A stretch of 64,000 bases of DNA, from contig NZ_JAVTSS010000001.1 of the NCBI RefSeq assembly GCF_032678705.1, positions 372,001-436,000 of the forward strand, written 5' to 3'. Origin of the DNA: Pedobacter frigiditerrae. Lineage in GTDB: Bacteria > Bacteroidota > Bacteroidia > Sphingobacteriales > Sphingobacteriaceae. The notes under the pieces are model-generated. The model did not search any database. It was given only the letters and a program-made list of their open reading frames with translations, and was not told the DNA's origin. Shown piece after piece: positions 50,607 through 57,646 of the stretch; position 1 is the stretch's first letter, and the number at the start of each line of letters is the position of its first letter. The translations under genes and the position numbers were made by a program.

Positions 50607-51134
50607 ATGTTCCTAGAAAATCTAAAAAATATAACAACTTTTGTTTTTGACGTTGACGGTGTGTTAACCGATGGGACTGTTATTGCTTCAGAATCTGGGG
50701 ACCTTTTACGTAGTTTTAATATTAAAGATGGTTATGCTTTGCAACTGGCCTTAAAAAAAGGTTATAACATCTGCATTATATCTGGTAGTGGTGGCCCTGC
50801 TACTACAAAACGTTTCGAAAACTTAGGATTACCCGATGTCTTTTTAAAAGTAGGAGACAAGGTTGAAGTTTTTGAAGCTTATTTAAAAGAAAAAAATATT
50901 TCTCCAGCACAGGTTTTATACATGGGAGATGATATGCCCGATTATTATGTCATGCAATTGGTAGGTCTCGCTACTTGCCCAATTGATGCCGTTGATGAAA
51001 TTAAACAAATATCTCACTACATTTCTCCTAAAAAAGGCGGCGACTCTGCTGTTAGAGATGTGATTGAAAAAGTATTGAAGGTTCAACAAAATTGGTTCGA
51101 CCTTAATCCTTCTGCATGTGAAGCGAGCAAATAA
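50607..51134 (+). CDS. KdsC-like HAD phosphatase
   Basis: A 175-residue HAD-superfamily phosphatase of the capless C0 type. The nucleophile block is FVFDVDGVLTDGT (D15, D17), the later Asp block YMGDDMPDYYVM, and the loop PKKGGDSAVRDVIEKVL matches the G-G-x-x-A-x-R substrate loop of KdsC. That enzyme removes phosphate from KDO-8-phosphate in lipopolysaccharide synthesis; the only doubt is that some relatives act on neuraminate-type sugars. It shares the DUF2520-maf neighbourhood seen in this phylum. Confidence 0.85.
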   Translation: MFLENLKNITTFVFDVDGVLTDGTVIASESGDLLRSFNIKDGYALQLALKKGYNICIISGSGGPATTKRFENLGLPDVFLKVGDKVEVFEAYLKEKNISPAQVLYMGDDMPDYYVMQLVGLATCPIDAVDEIKQISHYISPKKGGDSAVRDVIEKVLKVQQNWFDLNPSACEASK

Positions 51135-51779
51135 TTAACGTAGTCGTCATCCTCAGCTTTCCGAAATAAATCCTTTCGTGTGGACACATCTTTTTGCTCA
51201 TTGCCCTTTAGAACTTTTGCAAGGTCCATTCCTATTATTACTGTCTTTAGCCGAGTACGACAGTCAATCCCCAGTGCCAGCCCAATCAAAAAAACAGGAG
51301 CACAAAAGAACAATTGGCACTTCCAAACCTTAAACGCAGTGGTTTTGCGTAATTAATTGCATAGACATTGGTTTTGCAGTAGCAAGCAAAACGAAGTGCC
51401 ACTGTTTTTTTGATGAGCGAGAGCCTGTGAAAAGGCACATAGCGGTATTGACGAGCATTTTTGCATACTTTTGATGCTTCAAAAGTTTGATGCCCGCCGG
51501 CATAGAGGCTAGCATAAATCTCAATATTTGTGTCCGCACGAGAGGAAGTAAATCGGGACAAGTGACTGGGCATCGTAATGCGATTGGACCTTCAAGTTGA
51601 TATTATTGAATTAAATTTAATACATTCTCCTTAATAATCAGCCGTTTAAAAATGTTACAATTATTTATATTAATCCATTAAACTTTCTAATAATTTCATG
51701 CTCTAAGATTCGTTAAAACAAAACAACCAGAGATTTTTAGTTCGTCTAGAAGTTCCAAAAACACTTAAAAAACAAAAAC
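51135..51779. other. 645-bp non-coding region containing a GC-richer island
   Basis: No gene is accepted. A diverged REP-like motif sits at 51147-51165, followed by an island bounded by inverted repeats (51172-51546) and an AT-rich stretch (51600-51779) that probably holds the promoter of the gene at 51780. Overlapping minus-strand frames (51083-51313, 51286-51573, 51330-51539) look spurious. Confidence 0.6.
51172..51546. mobile_element. 375-bp element with 19-bp imperfect inverted ends
   Basis: The arms are TCCTTTCGTGTGGACACA (51172-51189) and, inverted, TCCTCTCGTGCGGACACA at the far end (51529-51546), matching at 16 of 19 positions when one more base is counted. The interior is visibly richer in G and C than its flanks and contains GGCACTTC/GAAGTGCC (51315-51400) inverted words. 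No transposase is encoded and no target duplication is seen. It may be a MITE-like element, a remnant of a conjugative element, or a structured RNA. Confidence 0.5.
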
Positions 51780-52193
51780 ATGAAAAAATTAGTATTATCA
51801 TTAGTACTTGTTGTAGGCTTAGCTTTTGCAGCAAATGCGCAACAAGGTGGTGGAGGTCAACGTCGTCCACAAATGACTCCAGAAGAAAGAGTAAAACAGT
51901 TAGATGAAAAAGTTAAATTAACTGACGAGCAAAAAACTAAAGTTACAGCTGTTTATGCTGAAGCAGCAGAAGCTCAGAAAAAAATGCGTGAAGAAATGAT
52001 GGCTGGTGGTGGTACTCCAGACAGAGCTGCAATGATGGAAAAAATGACCAAAATGACAGCTGAAACTGACACTAAATTAAATGCAATTTTTACAGCTGAG
52101 CAAAAAACAGCTTACAAAACTTGGCAAGATGAAGTTAAAGCTGCTAGAGAAAAAGCAATGAAAGAACGCCAAGCTGGCGGTGGTGGTAAATAA
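51780..52193 (+). CDS. Small exported Spy/DUF4890-like protein
   Basis: A 137-residue exported protein with signal peptide MKKLVLSLVLVVGLAFAANA before Q. The mature part is helical and highly charged with the repeat MTPEERVKQLDEKVKLTDEQKTKVTAVY (shown in part as MTPEERVKQLDEKVKL) and Met/Lys-rich helices, ending in a Gly tail. It resembles Spy/CpxP-type periplasmic chaperones (LTxxQ motif, LTDEQKTKV) and the DUF4890 group. Function is not proven. The leader is nearly the same as those of the barrel genes at 12798 and 13423. A perfect hairpin terminator follows. Confidence 0.8.
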   Translation: MKKLVLSLVLVVGLAFAANAQQGGGGQRRPQMTPEERVKQLDEKVKLTDEQKTKVTAVYAEAAEAQKKMREEMMAGGGTPDRAAMMEKMTKMTAETDTKLNAIFTAEQKTAYKTWQDEVKAAREKAMKERQAGGGGK

Positions 52194-52210
52194 TCACTAA
52201 CAATATTTTC

Positions 52211-52245
52211 AATAACAAAAGCGACTTATGGTCGCTTTTGTTATT
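52211..52245 (+). terminator. Perfect 15-bp hairpin terminator
   Basis: Stem AATAACAAAAGCGAC (52211-52225), loop TTATG, complement GTCGCTTTTGTTATT (52231-52245). The T-rich arm ends in TTTTAG; it separates this gene from maf 18 bases later. Confidence 0.88.
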
Positions 52246-52263
52246 TTAGCACAAATTTAGCAC

Positions 52264-52833
52264 ATGTACAAACAGCAACACCCAATCGTTTTAGCTTCTA
52301 AATCTCCTCGTCGACAAGAATTAATGAAAGCATTAGGCCTTGATTTTACCATCGAACTAAAAGAAGTTGATGAAAGTTTTCCTGATGGTTTACAACCTTC
52401 AGCAGTTGCTGTTTACATATCGGAGAAAAAAGCAAAAGCTTTTGGCTCATCTACAAATCAAATTACCATTACTGCTGATACAATTGTAGCCCTAGATGGG
52501 GAAATTTTAGGGAAACCCATTGATAAGGCTCACGCACAAGAAATGTTGAGAAAATTATCTGGTCGCAAACACGAAGTTTATACTGGCGTTACCCTTATCA
52601 AAGATAATCAACTGACTTCATTTTATGATTTAAGCGAAGTATTTTGTAGAGAAGTTAGCGAAGTAGAAATTGAATATTACATTGACAATTTTAAACCTTT
52701 TGATAAAGCTGGCTCTTATGGTGTGCAAGATTGGTGGGGATTGGTTGTAGTTGAAAGGATTAATGGATCTTATACCAATGTAATGGGCTTGCCAACTGAA
52801 AAATTGTATCAGGCATTGAGTGATTTGAAATAA
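52264..52833 (+). CDS. maf: Maf-family nucleotide pyrophosphatase
   Basis: A 189-residue Maf protein. The signature LASKSPRRQELMKALGL opens the protein, and ITADTIVALDGEILGKP and GSYGVQDWWGLVVVERINGSY (shown in part as KAGSYGVQD) follow in the usual order. Maf enzymes hydrolyse non-canonical or ordinary nucleoside triphosphates to monophosphates. It acts in the cytosol. Directly downstream lies a 21-bp minisatellite, so the 3' untranslated part of its message would contain the repeat array. Confidence 0.93.
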   Translation: MYKQQHPIVLASKSPRRQELMKALGLDFTIELKEVDESFPDGLQPSAVAVYISEKKAKAFGSSTNQITITADTIVALDGEILGKPIDKAHAQEMLRKLSGRKHEVYTGVTLIKDNQLTSFYDLSEVFCREVSEVEIEYYIDNFKPFDKAGSYGVQDWWGLVVVERINGSYTNVMGLPTEKLYQALSDLK

Positions 52834-53129
52834 GGAGTTTCTTTAAGGATTTAGTAAAGCATAATGGTGGAGCTTGCTTTATAAAAGGTGGAGCCTAGTC
52901 TATGAATGGTGGAGGCTACTTTATAAATAGTGGCGCTTAATCTATGAATGGTGGGGGCTAATTTATAACAGTGGAGCTTACTTTATAAAAGGTGGGGCTT
53001 ACTCAATAAATGGTGGAGGCTACTTTATAAACAGTGGAGTTTGCTTTATAAAGGGTGGAGCTTATTCTATAAATAGTGGGGACTACTTTGTAAAAGGTGG
53101 AGCTTAGTTCATCAAGAGTGGCAATATTT
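52834..53129. other. Inter-gene region dominated by a minisatellite
   Basis: This gap between convergent maf and ppx is 296 bases long, 251 of which are the 21-bp tandem repeat. Confidence 0.7.
52866..53116. repeat. 21-bp minisatellite, twelve degenerate copies
   Basis: Twelve units follow the pattern RGTGGAGSTTACTTTATAAA plus one base; unit five is 20 bases long. Starts are 52866, 52887, 52908, 52929, 52950, 52970, 52991, 53012, 53033, 53054, 53075 and 53096, with a partial thirteenth unit. Units differ by several bases. On the minus strand one frame reads as heptads like IYKVSST, but units five and seven break it. It lies between convergent maf and ppx. Confidence 0.92.
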
Positions 53130-54035
53130 CTAACTCTTCAAACTCTGCAAAACGCCCATTTTCAAATCGTACGTAGATAATTTGATGGTTTTGATATCGA
53201 GCTCATCTAAAATATAGTTTGTTAAAATACTTGCCATCACAATCATATCAACACGTAAAGGAATTAAGCCTTCCATATTTGCTCTTTCTTGATGAGTTGA
53301 GTTGATGAGCTTGGTGGCTAGGTTTCTGTAATCCAATAATGGAATGTCAGCTGTGGCTGTAGTTTTAATGTCAATAGCAGGATTAATCATTCCAACAAAG
53401 GTTTCAAAAGCGCCAGCAGAACCAATTAAAGTTTCTGGTTCATATTCCTTGCAGATAATTTTTAAAGCTTTTAATTCCTCCTCTAAATGATTGATGATTG
53501 AGTTGGTATCTGCCTCATTTATTGGGTCTGATTTGAAAAATGCTTGCATCAGCCTTGCGGCACCAATATTATAGCTTTTTTTCCAAACCAAATTTTCTTC
53601 GTCGCAAAGTATAAATTCAGTACTTCCACCACCAATATCCATAATGAGTGATTTCCCCATAATTGCTCCGCTCCATTTTACACCTTCGTAAATGTATTGC
53701 GCTTCTTCATCACCATCAATTATATCAATTTCAATTCCTGCCCTTTCTTTAGCTGCTTCAACAAATTCTAATCCATTCATCGCACTGCGAACACCAGATG
53801 TTGCCGTTGCTTTAACTACATCAATCTCATATTTATCTATCTCTGCCTTAAACTCTTGCAGGCAAGTTATACCACGCTCAAATGCTGTTGGGATAATTAA
53901 ATTATTTTTGGTGATGTCTTCACCTAACTTAACAGGCTGATTAGTTTTATAAATAATTTGAAGTTCGCCAACGTTTTGTTCGGCAATTATTAAATGAAAA
54001 GTATTTGTTCCTAAATCGATAACGGCTAATCTCAT
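53130..54035 (-). CDS. Ppx/GppA family phosphatase
   Basis: A 301-residue ASKHA-fold phosphatase. The two phosphate motifs are VIDLGTNTFHLIIAE (residues 5-19) and LIMDIGGGSTEFIL (about 128-141). It is the short form with only the two-domain core, not the 500-residue E. coli exopolyphosphatase or GppA. Such proteins hydrolyse polyphosphate or pppGpp. Its stop is 14 bases from the end of the minisatellite. The preceding SDR gene ends one base before its start, so both are one operon. Confidence 0.9.
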   Translation of the reverse strand: MRLAVIDLGTNTFHLIIAEQNVGELQIIYKTNQPVKLGEDITKNNLIIPTAFERGITCLQEFKAEIDKYEIDVVKATATSGVRSAMNGLEFVEAAKERAGIEIDIIDGDEEAQYIYEGVKWSGAIMGKSLIMDIGGGSTEFILCDEENLVWKKSYNIGAARLMQAFFKSDPINEADTNSIINHLEEELKALKIICKEYEPETLIGSAGAFETFVGMINPAIDIKTTATADIPLLDYRNLATKLINSTHQERANMEGLIPLRVDMIVMASILTNYILDELDIKTIKLSTYDLKMGVLQSLKS

Positions 54036-54036
54036 G

Positions 54037-54750
54037 TTACATTCTTTCGTATAAAAAGCGTGGCATCAGTTTTAATAACCAGGCAATGATTCGCCAACGC
54101 TTGGTTACATAAATAACGCTTTTTTTAACTTTAATTGCATTAAATATTTGTAACGCTGCTTTTTTTGGACTCGCCACCCAAAATTTACCTGGTCCCTTAG
54201 CCATTTTGGTATCTACAAAACCTGCTCTTATATCAGTAATTGAAATGGCTAATTTTTGTTTTTTTGCCTTTTGTCTTAATCCTTCTAGGTAATTAATCTG
54301 ATAAGCTTTACTTGCATTGTAAGCCGGAGCGAAAGCGCTACCTCTTAATCCTGCTATGGAACTAATTACAGCAATTTGTCCGCTTTTTTGCTTTTCGAAA
54401 TATTGATATGCCCAAACCATAGCTTTATTAAATCCTACTACATTAACATCAATTGTTGGTAGTTCTATATCTATTTTTAAGTCTGAGTTTAATTCTCCAA
54501 CTCCAGAGCTGTAAATCAATAAGTCTAAACCACCTAATTGTTCGATAATGATATTAAGGTTTTCTTCTAAATTATCTGCAGTAACATCAAAAGGCAAATA
54601 GTAAAAGCTATCAGGTTTTTCATTGTCTAATTTCGCCAATAAATTTTCCCTGCGACCAGTAATGCCAACTTTATAGCCATTATCTGCAAGTAGTAAAGCC
54701 AAAGCTTTTCCAATACCTGATGTTGCACCAATTACGATTGCTTTTTTCAT
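54037..54750 (-). CDS. Short-chain dehydrogenase/reductase
   Basis: A 237-residue SDR. The cofactor site is GATSGIGKALA (8-18) in the Rossmann N-terminus, with the catalytic Ser in AVISSIAG and the Y-x3-K in APAYNASKAY. The C-terminal part is hydrophobic and basic (KRWRIIAWLLKLMPRFLYERM, shown in part), so it may attach to the membrane. Substrate unknown. It precedes the Ppx/GppA gene by one base. Confidence 0.9.
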   Translation of the reverse strand: MKKAIVIGATSGIGKALALLLADNGYKVGITGRRENLLAKLDNEKPDSFYYLPFDVTADNLEENLNIIIEQLGGLDLLIYSSGVGELNSDLKIDIELPTIDVNVVGFNKAMVWAYQYFEKQKSGQIAVISSIAGLRGSAFAPAYNASKAYQINYLEGLRQKAKKQKLAISITDIRAGFVDTKMAKGPGKFWVASPKKAALQIFNAIKVKKSVIYVTKRWRIIAWLLKLMPRFLYERM

Positions 54751-54836
54751 ATTTTAGAGTTAAACTTTGTCAAAGTTCTTAAACAGTATGCAAGGACTTT
54801 GACAAAGCTGATCCTAAGAACCAATAACTTTATTAA

Positions 54837-54940
54837 ATAAACCTGATTTAGCGAGATGCCGTCCCGATAATTATCCGGATCAACGGCAGAAGCGAGAGCA
54901 GGGCTTTCATTGCCGATAAGCACTTACAATCGTTTTCAAA
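54837..54940 (-). repeat. Dispersed repeat family A, copy 8
   Basis: On the minus strand: GAAAACGATTGTAAGTGC and TTATCGGCAATG, core AAGCCCTGCTCTCGCTTC, a hairpin GATCCGGATAATTATC and right block ATCTCGCTAAATCAGGTTTA. It lies downstream of the ABC permease and upstream of the SDR gene. Confidence 0.78.
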
Positions 54941-55013
54941 ATTTTTAACCACTAATACACCAAGTTCATATTTATAGCTGTAATGCTGAGCTTAGTATAA
55001 GCATGTCCTAAAA

Positions 55014-55038
55014 GTCTTCGACTACGCTCAGACTGACA
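55014..55038. repeat. REP-like motif GTCTTCGACTACGCTCAGAC
   Basis: Copy of the CTTCGACTACGCTCAG motif, ending three bases before the permease stop. Confidence 0.7.
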
Positions 55039-55040
55039 AG

Positions 55041-56372
55041 CTAATTTTTATAAGTAAACCACTTAAACATTTCCTTGAAAGTAGTTTTCTTGCCGTACAT
55101 TAAAATACCAACACGGTAAATTCTACTAGCAACCCATACGGTGCCAATAAAACCGACAACTAAAATTGCCATAGATAATGCCAATTCCCATCCTGGAACG
55201 CCATAAGGTAGACGAACCACCATTGCAATAGGAGAGGTAAATGGTATCATCGAAAGCCAAAATGCTACATTGCCATAAGGATCGTTTGTAACCACACTTA
55301 AGGATAATGCATAGCCTAATAACAAAGGCATCATGACAGGCATCATGAATTGCTGAGTTTCTGTTTCACTATCTACGGCAGAACCGATAGCAGCATATAA
55401 TGCACTATAGAACAAATACCCGCCAATAAAGAAGAAAATAAATACCGATACAATTTTACCGAAATCCAATCCAGCCAAGCTTTTCTGAATATCAACCATA
55501 GGGCCTTGTGGTGCTTGTACAACTGTAGTTCCGGTAGAAACCTGACTTCCACTTTGTGCCGAAGCAGCAATCTTTTTCACATCTGCCTTGTCTATAAGTA
55601 CAGTAGCTGCAATTGTACTAATGGTTAATGTTAACACAATCCACAAAATAAACTGAGTTAAACCTACCAAGGCAATACCAATGATTTTACCCATCATCAA
55701 TTGAAAAGGCTTAACCGAAGAAATCATTACCTCTATAATTCTGCTTGTTTTTTCTTCAATTACACCACGCATCACTTGTATGCCGTAAAGCATGATGAAC
55801 ATAAACATCAAAATTCCGGCAATAAAGGCAATTATTGTACTGGCTCCGGCACTGCTAGATTCTTCCTTGCCGGTATCAGCAATCTTTTTGGTTTCAATAT
55901 CAACCGATGTTTTCAATTGGTCTAAATCTGCCTGTGCTATACCAGATTCCTTCAATTTCTGATTGCGAATTAACTCCTCGATATCTCCAGAAATCCTGTT
56001 GTTTAAAGATAAACCAGCTTGTTTCTCTCCAAATAACTCAACACCTTTCGGTTCAGCTAAACTGAATTCGGGTAAATATAAAACATAGTCGAAATCAGAA
56101 TTTTTGAGTGATTTTTTCACCTCTTCTAACGACTGATTTACATACTCATATTCTGTGTTTTTATCAGAAGCTAGTTTTTCAGTTAACGTTTTATTTGTGC
56201 TAACTACAGCTATTTTATCGTGTGTGTCTTTTATGCCTTTGTAAGTGAAATAACCAATCAAACCATAAATACCTGCTATTAAAAGCGGCGTTAAAAACGT
56301 CATAATAATGAACGATTTTTTCTTCACTCTCGATAAATATTCCCTACGTATAATGAGTAAAACCTTATTCAT
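55041..56372 (-). CDS. ABC-2 type permease (NatB-like)
   Basis: A 443-residue permease from the ATG at 56372. It starts MNKVLLIIRREYLSRVKKKSFIIMTFLTP, as NatB/YhaP-like exporters do (shown in part as IIRREYLSRVKKKSF), with one N-terminal helix, a large extracytoplasmic loop (about 45-180) and five C-terminal helices. The block LMFMFIMLYGIQVMRGVIEEKTSRIIEVMISS (part: GVIEEKTSRIIEV) is typical. It forms an exporter with the ATPase encoded upstream, whose gene overlaps it by eight bases. Proposed cargos in this family are Na+ or toxic compounds; the true one is unknown. Confidence 0.9.
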   Translation of the reverse strand: MNKVLLIIRREYLSRVKKKSFIIMTFLTPLLIAGIYGLIGYFTYKGIKDTHDKIAVVSTNKTLTEKLASDKNTEYEYVNQSLEEVKKSLKNSDFDYVLYLPEFSLAEPKGVELFGEKQAGLSLNNRISGDIEELIRNQKLKESGIAQADLDQLKTSVDIETKKIADTGKEESSSAGASTIIAFIAGILMFMFIMLYGIQVMRGVIEEKTSRIIEVMISSVKPFQLMMGKIIGIALVGLTQFILWIVLTLTISTIAATVLIDKADVKKIAASAQSGSQVSTGTTVVQAPQGPMVDIQKSLAGLDFGKIVSVFIFFFIGGYLFYSALYAAIGSAVDSETETQQFMMPVMMPLLLGYALSLSVVTNDPYGNVAFWLSMIPFTSPIAMVVRLPYGVPGWELALSMAILVVGFIGTVWVASRIYRVGILMYGKKTTFKEMFKWFTYKN

Positions 56373-57276
56373 AATCTTGTCTTTTAACTTTGTCAATAAA
56401 AATATCGTTCATTGTTGGTATCACTTCATCTAAACGATGAATGGCTACATAAGGCAATAACGTTGCTAAAACCTCATTAGCCGTTTTGTCTTTCTGTAAT
56501 TGAATTTTTAGTAGAGTTTTGCCTTTTATGTTTTCGGTTTGCAATACATCAAAAATGCCTTTTGCATTTGCTGTATTGTAATCTCCTTCATACTCTATCC
56601 AGTAAGTATTGTTACGATAAGTCCCTTTAATTTCATCAACACTGCCATCCAAAATCTTTTTAGAGCGGTCAATTAAAGCAATATGGTCGCAAAGTTCTTC
56701 AACACTTTCCATTCTATGGGTAGAGAAAATAAAAGTTGCTCCTTGTCTGTTTAATTCTAAGATTTCATTCTTAATGATATCTGCATTTACAGGGTCGAAA
56801 CCAGAGAAAGGCTCATCTAAAATGATTAGCTCAGGTTGATGTAAAACCGTGGCCACAAATTGCACTTTCTGCTGCATTCCCTTACTTAAATCTTCTACTT
56901 TTTTATTCCACCAACTGCCCATTTCTAACTTCTCGAACCAAAATTTGATACGTTTAGTAGCTTCAGCAGTGCTTAATCCCTTTAATTTAGACAGATATAA
57001 AACTTGCTCGCCGATTTCCATTTTTTTGTACAAGCCACGTTCTTCAGGTAAATAACCAATCTGCGAAATGTGATTTGCATTTAAACGTTCGCCGTTAAAA
57101 AGCACTTCGCCGCTATCTGGTGCAGTAATTTGAGTAATAATTCTAATTAAAGAAGTTTTGCCTGCACCATTTGGGCCCAATAATCCAAATATTTTTCCGC
57201 TTTCTACCTCCAAGCTAACTTGGTCTAAAGCACGGTGCGTGGCATATTGTTTAACAATATTTTTTACGCTTAGCAT
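56365..57276 (-). CDS. ABC transporter ATPase (NatA-like)
   Basis: A 303-residue ABC ATPase: Walker A GPNGAGKTS, signature DLSKGMQQKV, Walker B LIILDEPFSGFD and switch STHRMESVEE. A C-terminal extension of about 80 residues is typical of DrrA/NatA exporters. It overlaps the following permease gene by eight bases (56365-56372), so both are co-translated. It resembles GldA of this window in the ATPase core, but the partner here is the larger NatB-like permease. The divergent neighbour is a DUF3472 gene across 370 bases. Confidence 0.92.
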   Translation of the reverse strand: MLSVKNIVKQYATHRALDQVSLEVESGKIFGLLGPNGAGKTSLIRIITQITAPDSGEVLFNGERLNANHISQIGYLPEERGLYKKMEIGEQVLYLSKLKGLSTAEATKRIKFWFEKLEMGSWWNKKVEDLSKGMQQKVQFVATVLHQPELIILDEPFSGFDPVNADIIKNEILELNRQGATFIFSTHRMESVEELCDHIALIDRSKKILDGSVDEIKGTYRNNTYWIEYEGDYNTANAKGIFDVLQTENIKGKTLLKIQLQKDKTANEVLATLLPYVAIHRLDEVIPTMNDIFIDKVKRQDYE

Positions 57277-57646
57277 TTACGATGTTGTTTTAGTTTAGTA
57301 AATATAAGATGCAAGGCTGATTAAAATGTTACTATTTAAAGGAAAGCTGATGAATTTATTTTTTTGAAAATGAATGGCAGTGTTTCATCGGGTTTTTTAG
57401 CCCTGCTTTTCGTTACAATCTTTTTGCTGTCACGCTGAGCGTAGTCGAAGTGTAAGCAATACAAAAAGTATTTCCACTACAATCAGGTTTAGATTTGAAA
57501 GGCAGTGGTTCTTTTGAACCGTTGTAAGGTTACTTCGGCAATATTTTTCTGCAATTATCTTCACGCAAACGTTTGTTTGTGAGGGTCAAAAGCATAGTTT
57601 TTAAATTTAATAATCGGTTAATTTGTTAAACACAAAATCAACAAAA
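57277..57646. other. 370-bp divergent intergenic region
   Basis: It contains family A copy 9 (57364-57492) and AT-rich stretches. No exact TAnnTTTG box was found on either strand near the two starts. Confidence 0.5.
57364..57492 (+). repeat. Dispersed repeat family A, copy 9, with nested REP
   Basis: Left edge TTTGAAAATGAATGGCAGTG and TTTCATCGGG, core AGCCCTGCTTTTCGTTACAA, nested CACGCTGAGCGTAGTCGAAG, right block AGTATTTCCACTACAATCAG then GTTTAG, followed by a TTTGAAAGGCAGTGG tail at 57494-57508. It lies between divergent natA-like and DUF3472 genes. Confidence 0.8.

Noticed and set aside
51083..51573. Three overlapping minus-strand frames of 69-95 codons
   Set aside because: They overlap each other in different frames and the end of kdsC, and fall in an inverted-repeat-bounded island; no domain is recognisable.
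52866..53116. Possible CRISPR array or coding heptad repeat
   Set aside because: Units are contiguous without spacers, so it is not CRISPR; the minus-strand heptad frame is broken by a 20-bp unit and a stop, so it is not a gene.
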